From contig NZ_FNHI01000002.1 in assembly GCF_900103455.1 (NCBI RefSeq), positions 491,842-555,841 of the forward strand: a DNA stretch of 64,000 nucleotides, given 5' to 3'. Positions 36,164 through 45,221 of this stretch are shown here, in pieces. The DNA comes from Streptomyces wuyuanensis. GTDB taxonomy: Bacteria; Actinomycetota; Actinomycetes; Streptomycetales; Streptomycetaceae. Within the stretch, counting starts at the first letter, position 1; each line of letters opens with the position of its first letter. The notes under the pieces were generated by a model. It worked only from the letters and a program-made list of their open reading frames with translations, had not been told where the DNA came from and made no database searches. Made by a program: the position numbers and the translations under genes.

Positions 36164-36771
36164 ATGAGCGCCGCACGCGAGTACGGGCTGGACGACCGTA
36201 CGAGTGGCCCCGCCCGCCGGCGGACGGCTGGACGGCGGACGACCTGGACAGGCTTCCGAATCTCCCTCCGCACACGGAGCTGATCGACGGGAGCCTCGTC
36301 TTCATGAGTCCGCAGACCCGATTCCATACGCGTGCCATGCGGCTGCTGGAGAACGCGCTCATGGACCAGGCGCCGGAACATCTGGAGGCCATCCGGGAGA
36401 TGACGATCAAACTCGACCGGCGGAACCGGCCGGAGCCCGATGTCCTGGTGGTTCCGGTCGAGGCGGACACCGGTCCCGGCCAGACGTGGTTCGAGCCCGA
36501 GGACGTCGTCCTCGCGGTCGAGGTCGTCACGGCCGATTCGCTGGAACGCGACCGGGAGGTCAAGCCGCGAAAGTACGCCCAGGCCGGAGTACCGCCCTTC
36601 TGGCGGGTCGAGGAGAACGACGGCCTGCCGGTCGTGTACGTCTACGAGATCGACCCCGCGACCGCGTCGTACGGCCTGACCGGCATCCACCACAAGCAAC
36701 TCAAGGTCGAGCATCCTTTCCCGGTCGACGTCGATCTGACGGCCATCGGCCGCAGGCCACCCCGGTCCTGA
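36164..36771 (+). pseudogene. Uma2-family endonuclease, frameshifted near the N-terminus
   Basis: ATG 36164 has GGGAG seven bases upstream and reads MSAAREYGLDD. The conserved body (PYEWPRPPADGWTADDLDRL, then IDGSLVFMSPQ, EPDVLVVP, LAVEVVTADSLERDREVKPRKYAQAG) is in another frame with no start codon. The frames join at 36196-36197, where adding one C (CC to CCC) restores LDD-PYEWP. The restored protein would be about 202 residues with the PD-(D/E)XK-type residues of Uma2 proteins (PDVL, EVVT, KxxKY). Real mutation or sequencing error cannot be told apart here. Confidence 0.78.
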
Positions 36772-36812
36772 CGCCACCCGGAACCGTTCGAAGGCACGCG
36801 GCGGGCCGTCCT

Positions 36813-38279
36813 TCAGGGCCTCGCCGCCTTCAGCGCCTCGACCATCACCTCCCGGGCGATCGGGGCCGCGTCGCCGCCGCCGCTGATCTCGCCGCCCGCC
36901 GCCTCCGGGTCCTCGACGACCACCGCGACCGCCACGGCGGGCCGGGGCGCGTCGCGGTGCTGCGCCCAGGCGATGAACCAGGCGTACGGGGTCCCGGCGT
37001 TGCCGACGCCGTGCTGCGCCGTGCCGGTCTTGCCGCCCACCGTCACCCCGTCGATGAGCGCCCGCGTCCCCGTGCCCTTCTCCGCCGCCTCGATCATCAT
37101 CCGCCGCAGTTCCAGGGCGGTCGCCGGGAACATCGCGCGGCCGTAGGACCGGCGCGGTGTCTCCCGGACCGTGTCCCCGTCCCAGGTGGTCGTGCGGTCG
37201 ACCAGGTACGGGTGGGCCAGTTCGCCGCCGTTGGCGACGGCCGCGGCCACCATCGCCATCTGGAGCGGCGTGGCCGTGGTGTCGAACTGGCCGATGGACG
37301 AGAGCGCCAACTGGTCCACGCTCATGTGCCGGTCGAAGTTCGATACCGCCACACCGGACGGGATCCGCAGCGCGTCGTCGTTGAACCCGAAGCGGCCCGC
37401 CGTCTCCAGCATCGCCTTCAGGCCCACCTTCGCGCCCAGGTTCGCCATCACCGTGTTGCAGGACCACTTGATCGCGTACACCAGCGACGCCTTGCGGCAG
37501 CCCGGCACGGGGTTGGGCAGCGTCGTCCTGGTGCCGGGGATGACGAACGGATCCGGGGTGTCCGTGGGGGCGTCCGCGTCCCTGACGACCCGCGCCTCCA
37601 GCGCGGCCGCGGCCGTCACGATCTTGAACGCGGAGCCGGGCGGATACGTCTGCCGGATCGCCCGGTTCAGCATCGGATGGGTGTCCGCGCCGTTGAGCCG
37701 CCGCCATGCCGCGGTGACCTCCGCGCTGTTGCCCGACAGCAGCCCGGGATCGTACGAGGGGCTGCTGACCAGTGCCAGGATCCGGCCCGAGTACGGTTCG
37801 ATCGCCGCGACCGCCCCGCGCCTGCCGTCCAGCCCCCGGTAGGCGGCCTGCTGCATGGACGGCCTGATCGTGGTCAGGACCTTGCCGCCGGGCCGGTCGG
37901 AGCGGGTGAACTCGTTCCAGAAGGGCAGCGGGGCGAGCATCGGGTCGGTTCCGGACAGCACCCCGTCCGCCGCGTGCTCGAGCAGGGTCGTGCCGTACGT
38001 CTGCGAGGAGTAGCCGGTGACCGGCGCGTACAGGGGACCGTCCAGATAGGTGCGCTCGTACCGCAGTTGCTCGCCGGTGTCCTTCGAACCCGTGACCGGC
38101 CGGCCGCCGACGAGGATGTCGCCGCGCGGCTCGTCGTAGCGCGCGATGGCCGGACGCCGGTTCGCCGGGCTGCCGTTGAGGCCGTCGGCCTGCAGGACCT
38201 GGACGCGCACGGCGTTCACGAACAGCGCGGCGAGCAGGAACAGGCTCAGCGCCGCGGCGCGCCGGATGTACCGGGTCAT
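36813..38279 (-). CDS. Class B penicillin-binding protein (peptidoglycan transpeptidase)
   Basis: Encodes 488 residues. One N-terminal membrane anchor (AAALSLFLLAALFVNAV), a dimerisation domain, and a transpeptidase domain with SxxK at Ser216-Lys219 (PGSAFK), SxN at 273-275 (SCN) and KTG at 417-419. ATG 38279 overlaps the stop of the FtsW/RodA gene (ATGA). It crosslinks peptidoglycan outside the membrane, paired with the glycosyltransferase encoded just upstream. Its place in a sensor-kinase operon suggests a conditional cell-wall synthase rather than the main divisome copy. Confidence 0.93.
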   Translation of the reverse strand: MTRYIRRAAALSLFLLAALFVNAVRVQVLQADGLNGSPANRRPAIARYDEPRGDILVGGRPVTGSKDTGEQLRYERTYLDGPLYAPVTGYSSQTYGTTLLEHAADGVLSGTDPMLAPLPFWNEFTRSDRPGGKVLTTIRPSMQQAAYRGLDGRRGAVAAIEPYSGRILALVSSPSYDPGLLSGNSAEVTAAWRRLNGADTHPMLNRAIRQTYPPGSAFKIVTAAAALEARVVRDADAPTDTPDPFVIPGTRTTLPNPVPGCRKASLVYAIKWSCNTVMANLGAKVGLKAMLETAGRFGFNDDALRIPSGVAVSNFDRHMSVDQLALSSIGQFDTTATPLQMAMVAAAVANGGELAHPYLVDRTTTWDGDTVRETPRRSYGRAMFPATALELRRMMIEAAEKGTGTRALIDGVTVGGKTGTAQHGVGNAGTPYAWFIAWAQHRDAPRPAVAVAVVVEDPEAAGGEISGGGDAAPIAREVMVEALKAARP

Positions 38280-39763
38280 CGCGCCCCCTCCTGCGCGGCC
38301 CGGCCCGCCGGGTCCGTCCGCCCTTCCGTCTCCGCCCGTCCCGTCGTCTCCGGCCGTCCCCCTCCCCCTGTCGCGGTGGCCCGTCCCGCCGGGGCCGTGG
38401 CGGGCGCGATCACCCCCGCCTCGACCGGTTCCGGGTGCGGCTCACGGGCCGAGTCGCTGAGCCGGATCAGCAGCGCCACGATGATCCAGTTGGTGACGAC
38501 CGACGAACCGCCCTGGGCCAGGAAGGGCATGGCCATGCCGGTCAGCGGGATGAGGCCGGTCACCCCGCCCGCGATGACGAAGACCTGGACGGCGAGGATC
38601 GCGGCGAGGCCCACGGCGAGCAGCCGGCCGAAGGGGTCGCGCAGATCGAGTCCCGCGCGGTAGCCCCGAGCCACGAGCAGGGAGTACAGCAGGAACAGCG
38701 CCGTCAGTCCCGCCAGCCCCAACTCCTCGCCGGCGGTCGCCAGGATGAAGTCGGACTTGGCGGCGAACCCGATCAGAATCGAGTGGCCCGCGCCGAGCCC
38801 GGTGCCGAGAACCCCTCCCGAGGCGAAGGAGAACATCGACTGGGCGAGTTGGCTCGGCCCGTCGCCCGCCGCGATGGACGCGTAGGGATCGATCCAGGAC
38901 TCGACCCGGCTGTGCACGTGCGGCTCCAGGGTGCCGACGGCGAACGCCCCCACACCCGCGAGCAGCAGACCCACCACGATCCAGCCGGTCCTGCCCGTGG
39001 CGACGTAGAGCATGACCACGAACAGCCCGAAGAACAGCAGTGAGGTGCCGAGGTCCCGCTCCAGCACCAGGACGACCACACTGATCAGCCAGATGGCCAC
39101 GACCGGTCCGAGCACCCGCCCCGCGGGCAGTCGCAGGGGACCGATCCGGCGGCCGGTGTGGGCGAGGGCATGTCGGTTCGCGGCCAGGTACGCGGCGAAG
39201 AACACCGCGAGCAGGATCTTGGCGAACTCGCCCGGCTGGAACGAGAGACCGCCGATCCGGATCCAGATCCGGGCGCCGTTCACGGCCGGGAAGAGGCTTG
39301 GCACGAGCATCAGGACGAGCGCCGTGACGACCGAGAGGTACGCGTAGCGCTGCAGTACGCGGTGGTCCCGCAGCAGCACGACCACCGCGGTGAACAGCGC
39401 GACCCCGAGGGTCGACCAGATGAGCTGGGCCGGGGCGGCACGGTCGGCCGGGGTCTCCAGGTCGAGCCGGTAGATGAGGACGAGGCCCACGCCGTTGAGG
39501 AGGACCGCGATCGGCAGCAGCAGCGGGTCCGCGTACGGCGCCCTCAGCCGCACGGCGAGATGGGCCAGCAGGGCGAGCAGACCGAGTCCCGCGCCGTACG
39601 CGAGCGCGTCCGGCGGAACGGCCCCGCTCCTGGCCAGACCCACGTCGGCGTAGCCGTAGACGGAGATGAGGACGGCGCACACGAGGAGCGAGAGTTCGAC
39701 GCCCCGCCGTCGCGCCGGACGCGGCCGTGCGGGCGGGGGAGCCTCCGCCGTCGTTGCGGTCAT
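38276..39763 (-). CDS. FtsW/RodA/SpoVE-family peptidoglycan glycosyltransferase
   Basis: Encodes 495 residues from ATG 39763 (TTG 39772 is possible). About ten membrane helices; SEDS-family signatures are seen in the central loop (NGARIWIRIGGLSFQPGEFAKI) and the end (FLAQGGSSVVTNWI). It polymerises lipid II. The tail after the last helix is disordered, Pro/Gly/Thr-rich. It starts 26 nt after the sensor kinase stop, so co-transcription with kinase and PBP is likely. Confidence 0.93.
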   Translation of the reverse strand: MTATTAEAPPPARPRPARRRGVELSLLVCAVLISVYGYADVGLARSGAVPPDALAYGAGLGLLALLAHLAVRLRAPYADPLLLPIAVLLNGVGLVLIYRLDLETPADRAAPAQLIWSTLGVALFTAVVVLLRDHRVLQRYAYLSVVTALVLMLVPSLFPAVNGARIWIRIGGLSFQPGEFAKILLAVFFAAYLAANRHALAHTGRRIGPLRLPAGRVLGPVVAIWLISVVVLVLERDLGTSLLFFGLFVVMLYVATGRTGWIVVGLLLAGVGAFAVGTLEPHVHSRVESWIDPYASIAAGDGPSQLAQSMFSFASGGVLGTGLGAGHSILIGFAAKSDFILATAGEELGLAGLTALFLLYSLLVARGYRAGLDLRDPFGRLLAVGLAAILAVQVFVIAGGVTGLIPLTGMAMPFLAQGGSSVVTNWIIVALLIRLSDSAREPHPEPVEAGVIAPATAPAGRATATGGGGRPETTGRAETEGRTDPAGRAAQEGAR

Positions 39764-39789
39764 GCGTCGCAACGTAGCAAGCAGGGGTC

Positions 39790-41190
39790 TTATGTCCGCT
39801 TATCTGTGGACTCTGTGTGCTGCATGTCGGTGCCCGGGGCGACGGCCGTGCCCGGCTCCGCAGGAGGGCCGGCGTCCGGGCGGTCGGCGAGGTGGACGTA
39901 CTCGGGCAGCGTCAGCCGGGCGAGTGCCCCGCCGCCGGGGACGTTGGCGAACTCGAGGTCCGCCCCGATGACCGCCGCCTGGCCCACCGCGATCGTCAGG
40001 CCCAGGCCGTGGCCCTTGCCGCCCGACTCGGTGCGGAACCGCTGCGGGCCGTGCTCCAGCAGATACTCCGGATATCCGGCCCCGTGGTCCCGGACCGTCA
40101 CCACCGGGCCGTCCACGGAGACCACCACCGGCCGAGCGCCGTGCTTGTGCGCGTTGGTGATCAGATTGCCGAGCACCCGCTCCAGCCGCCGCTTGTCCGT
40201 CTCCACACTCGTGCCGCGGACGACCAGCAGATCCGTCTCCGAACCGGTGGAACGCGCCATCCGCACCACCCGCTCGGTCAGCGGCGCGAGTTCGTGGATG
40301 TCGAGGTCGACCGTCTCCCGGCCGGCGTCCAGCCGCGATATCTCCAGCAGGTCCTCCGTCAGCGCCCGCATCCTGCGCACCCGGTCCTGCACCAGCTCCG
40401 ACGGGCGCCCCGGCGGCAGCAGCTCGGCCGCCGCGGACAGTCCGGTCAGCGGGGTGCGCAGCTCGTGCGCCACATCGGCGGTGAATCGCTGCTCGCTCAG
40501 CAGCTTGCCCTGGAGGGTGGAGGCCATGGTGTCCAGCGCTCCCGAGACCGTGGCCACCTCGTCCTCGCAGCGCGAAGGGTCCTTCGTGCGGGGGTCGTTG
40601 ACGCGCGCGTCCAGATCGCCCGCGCTGATCCGCCGCGCCACCTGCGCGGTCAGATGCAGCCTGCGCGTCACCCGGGTCACCGAGAAGGCCCCCGCGAGCA
40701 GCGTCGCGCCGATCGCCAGCGCGGAGGAGCCGACGATGGCCCGGTCGAGGCCCATGATGGTCTGCGCGCTCAGCGTGTAGTCGATCCGCACCGCCAGCGC
40801 ACGGCCGTCCGCCGGGCCGGCGGCCCACATGGTCGGCCGGCCGTCGACGTCCGAGACCACCGTGCCGCGCTGCCCGCGGAGCGCCAGGGCCCGCAGTTCG
40901 GACGGCAGCCCCTGCGGGTCCACGGCACCGAACCGGCCCGTCGGCTCGCCCGCCTCGTACGCCTCGGTCACGTCCTCCAGCTTCGACAGGGCCTTCTCGC
41001 GCGCCTGGTCCACGGTCTGGCGGGTCACCGACACATGGACCAGCGCGCCGAGCAGCGCCGCGAGCGCGCAGCACATCACGGTGATGAAGAGCGCGGCCTT
41101 CCAGGTGAGCGTGGCGGTCCAGGCGGGCCTGCGCAGCCGCCGCCCACGGCGTGACCGCCGTCCGCGGCGCTCCGGCGTGGCACGGGTCAT
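39790..41190 (-). CDS. Sensor histidine kinase (CseC-like), no adjacent response regulator
   Basis: Encodes 466 residues. Two membrane helices (about residues 31-53 and 152-171) flank an extracytoplasmic domain of about 100 residues. HAMP, HisKA with His242 (FTADVAHELRTP), and HATPase (NLITNAHKHGARP, DHGAGYPEYLL, GKGHGLGLTIAVG) follow. ATG 41190 overlaps the lipoprotein stop (ATGA). A lipoprotein beside an envelope-sensing kinase recalls the CseA/CseC pair of the sigma-E system, but the regulator gene is missing, so the partner must be encoded elsewhere. Confidence 0.9.
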   Translation of the reverse strand: MTRATPERRGRRSRRGRRLRRPAWTATLTWKAALFITVMCCALAALLGALVHVSVTRQTVDQAREKALSKLEDVTEAYEAGEPTGRFGAVDPQGLPSELRALALRGQRGTVVSDVDGRPTMWAAGPADGRALAVRIDYTLSAQTIMGLDRAIVGSSALAIGATLLAGAFSVTRVTRRLHLTAQVARRISAGDLDARVNDPRTKDPSRCEDEVATVSGALDTMASTLQGKLLSEQRFTADVAHELRTPLTGLSAAAELLPPGRPSELVQDRVRRMRALTEDLLEISRLDAGRETVDLDIHELAPLTERVVRMARSTGSETDLLVVRGTSVETDKRRLERVLGNLITNAHKHGARPVVVSVDGPVVTVRDHGAGYPEYLLEHGPQRFRTESGGKGHGLGLTIAVGQAAVIGADLEFANVPGGGALARLTLPEYVHLADRPDAGPPAEPGTAVAPGTDMQHTESTDKRT

Positions 41191-41894
41191 CGTGCGTCCG
41201 CCGACGACTCGGGCGCGGGCCGGGACGGCTTGACCCGGACGATCTCGTCGCGCGCGGGGAGCATCGCCCGCTGCTGCTCGTCCCAGGACCAGGCCGTGCG
41301 GTACTCGTAGCCCGGAATGCCGGCCGACACGGCACGCAGGATCAGGTCCCGGCCGGCGAGCTCGACGCTGACGATGGCCTCGGCGTCGGACATGATGCGC
41401 GTCAGTCCGCCCTTCTCCGGCATGTACACCCGGATCGCCGTCTGCTGCTCGGGCATCGTGATGCCGACGATCAGCTCGTCCTTCCCGTCACCGGTGAGAT
41501 CCCGGTAGTACGGCTTGAGCACCGGGCACTTCGCCGGCTTCGTGCGGCACTCGCGGATCTGCCGCGCCGTCTGCTCGTAGAGCCCGTCCGGGCCGGTGAC
41601 CTGGCCGGGGTGGGCCGCCACCTCCGCCTGGACGACGGCCACCGGGTCCACGGTGCGGACGTCGCCGCCGGGGACCTCGATGCCGCGTACGCGTTCCGTG
41701 TCGCTCTCGCCGTAGTCGACCGGGGGTGCGGATATCTCCGGCAGCTCCGGCCACAGCTCCACCGGCCCGACGGCGGTCGGCGTCGCGCCGGCGCTCTCCA
41801 GCCCGCCCGCGTCGTTGCAGCCGGCGAGCAGCAGCGCGGCGGCGGTGACGGCGACGGCGGCGAGCGCGGGACGAGGGGCGTGGTGGCGGGGCAA
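41187..41894 (-). CDS. Lipoprotein, first gene of the kinase-FtsW-PBP operon
   Basis: Encodes 235 residues from TTG 41894, with AGGAAG five bases upstream; no ATG or GTG fits. The lipobox LLLAGC is at the end of a typical signal peptide. The mature part includes a segment like a calcium-binding FG-GAP repeat (YYRDLTGDGKDELIVGI). It is likely anchored on the outer face of the membrane and could modulate the kinase translated right after it, as CseA does; this is inference. Confidence 0.8.
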   Translation of the reverse strand: MPRHHAPRPALAAVAVTAAALLLAGCNDAGGLESAGATPTAVGPVELWPELPEISAPPVDYGESDTERVRGIEVPGGDVRTVDPVAVVQAEVAAHPGQVTGPDGLYEQTARQIRECRTKPAKCPVLKPYYRDLTGDGKDELIVGITMPEQQTAIRVYMPEKGGLTRIMSDAEAIVSVELAGRDLILRAVSAGIPGYEYRTAWSWDEQQRAMLPARDEIVRVKPSRPAPESSADAR

Positions 41895-42147
41895 GAGGCT
41901 TCCTGGGAGGCGTCGATTCGAATGAGGGCCGTCCCCCAGGGTACGGAAGTCCTTTTTGCACCCTGCGGGGGGCCTCTGGGTGGTTTGCGAAGACATGGGG
42001 CCGGCGTCGGCATGCGGGGCCGGGCGGCCGGAGTCCTCTTCTCGGCGCAGATCCCGGCCCCGGCCCGGCGGCGGCGCCGCGTCGCGCCTCCCTCGACCCG
42101 GCGTACCCCCTCGCCGTCGCCCGAGTGCGGCGCCCGCACTCTCCTGC

Positions 42148-42201
42148 GAAGCCGAAGCCGAAGCCGAAGCCGAAGCCGAAGCCGAAGCCGAAGCCGAAGC
42201 C
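42148..42201. repeat. Hexanucleotide tandem repeat (GAAGCC)9
   Basis: Nine perfect copies in 54 nt, in a 370-nt interval between the HEAT-repeat gene stop and the lipoprotein start. The frames running through it (Glu-Ala on plus, Gly-Phe on minus) have no gene-like context, so I treat it as non-coding. No other feature is seen in the interval. Confidence 0.9.
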
Positions 42202-42264
42202 GCGCGCCGCGCAGCGCCCGCACCGCCGCGCACCGGGCCGTGGCGTCACGCCGCAGGTGCGGTG

Positions 42265-44310
42265 TCACACATGGCCGCGGAGTGCCGTGCGGCAGAGGGT
42301 GAGCAGGCGTTCGTCCTGTTCGATGTCGTGGCTCCCGGACCCTCCGTCCAGCACGTTGTGCCGCCGCGGCCGCGCGAGCTCCGCGCGCAGCAGCGGCGCC
42401 GCCGGACCCGCCGAGGGGCCCATCTCGGCGAGGCACTCGGCGATCTCGACCCGCCCGTAGCGGTTCTCCTCCCACGCGGTCCGCAGCACCGGCAGGGACT
42501 CCCGGGCCTCGCCGGTGACCCGCCACAGCGCCACGGCCGCGTCCATCCGGAGCCAGCGTTCCGGCGACGTGAGCAGTTCACGCAGCGTCGGCGCCGCGTC
42601 GGCCGCCGCGCTGCCGACCGCGCCGAGCGCGGCCGCGGCAGCGCGGCGTTCGTCGGGACCGTCCGCCGTGAGCAGCTCGCGGAGTACCGGCAGCACCCCG
42701 GCGACATCCCCCGTCGCCGCCCACAGCGCCCGCGCCGCTGCCGCTACGACCGACGAGGAGGGGCGCGAGGTCGCACCACCGAGCAGCGCACGGAGCTCCG
42801 GAGCGGCCGGCAGGGCACCGGCCCCGAAGGAGGTCAGGGCGCGCAGGGCAGCCTCGGTCACCCATTCGCCGCCCCGCGCCGGCGCGCCGCGCAGCACCCG
42901 CAGCACCTCGGGCAGCGCCTCGGCCGCGCGTACGCCGGCGAGCCCGGTCAGCAGCGGGGCCGCGCGGTCGTAGAGCTGCTCGTCCAGGGCCACCTCCCCG
43001 AGCCGACGCCGCAGCACCGGCACGAGGGGCGCGGCCCGGTCGCCGAGGTACGGCACGGCGAACGCCACGTCGCGCGGCAGATCCGGCTGCTCCAGCGCGC
43101 GGGCGAGCGCCGGGACGGCGCGCGGGTCGCCGAGCCGGGCGAGCGCGACGAGCGCGCGGCGGTCGGCCGGCCGGTCCCCGCCGGCGGCCCCGACTCGCTC
43201 CGCGAGCGCGTCGGCCGCGGGCAGCGCCAGCCCGAAGAGGCTCTCCAGGAGGCTGACCGCCGCGCCGTGCAGCAGCGGATCGGGGTCGTCGAGCTGTGCC
43301 CCGACGAGCCGTACGACCTCGTCGTACGGCCCCCGCCAGGCCCGGATCAGCCCGTGGCACATCCAGACGGCGTCCGTGCGCTGCGCCGGATCGGCGCTGG
43401 TCAGCTGGCCGGTGAGCAGCGCGATCCGGTCGTCGACGCGGTCGCCGAGCGCGGAGTGGAGCGTACGCAGCAGGTCGTCCGCCCACGGCGCGCCCGGCCC
43501 TCCGCCGTCGCCTCCCGCCGCTTCGGACCCGGAACCCGGCCCGGCGGGTCCGGCCGCGTTCCCGGAGCCGCCCGTCCCCGGCCCGGCCCCGTCCGTGGCC
43601 CGCAGGAGCGCGGTCGCCGTCGACGCCACGTCGTCGGGCAGGAGGCCGGGCGCGCAGCGAGCCAACTGGGTCAGGGCGGACAGCCGCAGCCCGGGCGGCC
43701 GGTCCGGGGCGAGCAGTGTGGTCAGCCAGGTCACCGACTCGGCGCGCAGCGCCTCGTGCCGCAGCGCGATCCGCCCCACCGCCTCGACGAGCGCGAGCCG
43801 CACCTCCGTGTCCTGTTCTCCCCCCAGCCGGCCCCTGAGGAGGGCCAGCACCCGCGCCGGGTCGCCGTGGAGCATCGCCAGGGCGCACGGTGCCGCGAGC
43901 CGGACCCCCGCGTCGGGGTCGTCCAGCAGCCCGACGAAGACATCGGCCCCGGCGGCCACCGCGGCGGCGGCCATCGCATAGTTCGCGGCGTCCTCGAACT
44001 CCTCGTCCTCCGGGTCGAGTTCGTCGTCGTCGAGGTCGATGCCGCCGATGCTGGTCAGCAACTCCACGATGGCGCCACGGTCCTGCACGTCGGGGCTGGC
44101 GACGAGTTCCAGGAGGAAGGGGATGCAGGCCAGCGTGGAGTCGTACACGTCGCCCTGGTGGTGCACCGCGGTGTACATGCCGTCGAGCGCGGCCTCCCGC
44201 TCGGCCGGATCCGCTGAGGCGAGCCCCCTCAACAGCCCCGGTACGTCGTCAGCCGGACCGTACGCATGTCCCATCGAGGCCCAGTCGACCTCGTCCATCC
44301 CCGTGAACAC
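42265..44310 (-). CDS. HEAT-repeat protein
   Basis: Encodes 681 residues. GTG 44310 is preferred since AAGGGA lies five bases upstream; ATG 44298 is an alternative. Nearly the whole protein is alpha-helical HEAT/PBS-lyase-type repeats (LLRGLASADPAEREAALDGM, LLDDPDAGVRLAAPCALAML, and many more), with a short acidic insert (DLDDDELDPEDEEFEDA) and a Gly/Pro-rich loop. These are protein-interaction scaffolds; the partner is unknown. An in-frame extension upstream would read through a poly-Ala repeat and is not believed. Confidence 0.82.
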   Translation of the reverse strand: MFTGMDEVDWASMGHAYGPADDVPGLLRGLASADPAEREAALDGMYTAVHHQGDVYDSTLACIPFLLELVASPDVQDRGAIVELLTSIGGIDLDDDELDPEDEEFEDAANYAMAAAAVAAGADVFVGLLDDPDAGVRLAAPCALAMLHGDPARVLALLRGRLGGEQDTEVRLALVEAVGRIALRHEALRAESVTWLTTLLAPDRPPGLRLSALTQLARCAPGLLPDDVASTATALLRATDGAGPGTGGSGNAAGPAGPGSGSEAAGGDGGGPGAPWADDLLRTLHSALGDRVDDRIALLTGQLTSADPAQRTDAVWMCHGLIRAWRGPYDEVVRLVGAQLDDPDPLLHGAAVSLLESLFGLALPAADALAERVGAAGGDRPADRRALVALARLGDPRAVPALARALEQPDLPRDVAFAVPYLGDRAAPLVPVLRRRLGEVALDEQLYDRAAPLLTGLAGVRAAEALPEVLRVLRGAPARGGEWVTEAALRALTSFGAGALPAAPELRALLGGATSRPSSSVVAAAARALWAATGDVAGVLPVLRELLTADGPDERRAAAAALGAVGSAAADAAPTLRELLTSPERWLRMDAAVALWRVTGEARESLPVLRTAWEENRYGRVEIAECLAEMGPSAGPAAPLLRAELARPRRHNVLDGGSGSHDIEQDERLLTLCRTALRGHV

Positions 44311-44566
44311 GCCGTTCCCTTCCGTGAGCCGGATGCCTGGGGAGAGTGTGCACCAGGACGGCGGCAACCCACCCCGCGCAAGTGAGCCGGATGAACGGAG
44401 GCCCTCGGGTGAACTGCGGCGGGGCGCGCCCGTTACGGGGCCTGCACGAGAGATCCGGCGACTGCCGGGACGGCCGGCGGGGCGCCGGTGGGATGCCGGA
44501 CGGGGCGTCACATTGCGTGGTGCACAAGGGAGTTCACCGGCGCCGAACCGACCGCCGGGAGAACGC

Positions 44567-44614
44567 GCCGCTGCCGCTGCCGCTGCCGCTGCCGCTGCCG
44601 CTGCCGCTGCCGCT
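44567..44614. repeat. Hexanucleotide tandem repeat (GCCGCT)8
   Basis: Eight perfect copies in 48 nt, about 260 nt upstream of the HEAT-repeat gene start, in a 412-nt interval without a credible gene. With the (GAAGCC)9 array it brackets the HEAT gene. Confidence 0.9.
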
Positions 44615-44655
44615 GCGCGGCGCAGGGCCAGGGCTCCGCCCGCGGCCGCGAGTGC

Positions 44656-44705
44656 CGTACGGCCTCGCCCGCTGCCGCCTGGGCAACCGCGGGCGAGGCC
44701 GTACG
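44656..44705 (-). terminator. Terminator after the SnoaL-like gene
   Basis: Arms 44656-44671 (CGTACGGCCTCGCCCG) and 44690-44705 pair over 16 bp, 18 nt past the stop of the minus-strand gene. Confidence 0.75.
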
Positions 44706-44722
44706 ACACGGGGCTCGCCGGC

Positions 44723-45154
44723 TCAGCGCAGGTTGTCGCCCCAGCCGCTCTGCAGCATGGTCTGGAACGCCCATTGCCCGTCCCGCTTGATCAGGACGTC
44801 GGCGTACCGCAGCTGCTGGGTGGTGCCGTCCGCCGTCATGGTGGAGTCCGTGAAGACGACCGCCATCGCCGGGCCGAGGAAGACGGGCGTGCGCACCGAC
44901 TCGAAGGACATGTCCTCCGAACCGTCCCCCATGACCTGGGTCATGGTCCTGACGAACTGCTCGCGGTCCCACTGGGCGGAAGCGCCGCTGCCGGCTGAGT
45001 CGTCGCTGACCAGATTGAGCGGGAAGACGGCCAGATCCGCCATCCGCTCGATGTCGCGGCGCGCGGCGGCCGCGTCGTAGTCGGTGAACCACGCCTCGAT
45101 CGAGGCGAGTTCGTCTGCGGTCGGGACGTATCCGGTGTCGGGAAGCAGGGGCAC
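44723..45154 (-). CDS. SnoaL-like / DUF4440 (SgcJ-type) protein
   Basis: Encodes 143 residues. GTG 45154 has GAAGGAG five bases upstream; the longer TTG 45181 form would place that site inside the coding region. The fold is the NTF2-like alpha+beta barrel: ADELASIEAWFTDYDAAAARRDIERMADL, then RYADVLIKRDGQWAFQTML. Members act as small isomerases, cyclases or unknown-function proteins; no catalytic assignment is possible. Confidence 0.75.
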   Translation of the reverse strand: MPLLPDTGYVPTADELASIEAWFTDYDAAAARRDIERMADLAVFPLNLVSDDSAGSGASAQWDREQFVRTMTQVMGDGSEDMSFESVRTPVFLGPAMAVVFTDSTMTADGTTQQLRYADVLIKRDGQWAFQTMLQSGWGDNLR

Positions 45155-45221
45155 ACACGCTCCTTCGTAAGGGGTCGTCAAACGTGATCGGTGAGGACCG
45201 TATCCCCGATCCTCAGACTAG

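Noticed and set aside
38435..40780. Plus-strand open frames antisense to the FtsW and kinase genes
   Set aside because: No domains or ribosome sites; mirror images of well-supported minus-strand genes.
42148..42201. CRISPR array
   Set aside because: Simple tandem hexamers without spacers; no cas genes anywhere in the window.
41956..44217. Plus-strand frame of 753 codons including a Glu-Ala repeat from (GAAGCC)9
   Set aside because: It runs antisense to the HEAT-repeat gene; codon-position bias favours the minus-strand gene and the repeat has no coding context.
44311..44709. N-terminal extension of the HEAT protein through a poly-Ala stretch
   Set aside because: It is made of the (GCCGCT)8 array and low-complexity sequence, and crosses the hairpin at 44656-44705; a good ribosome site exists at GTG 44310.
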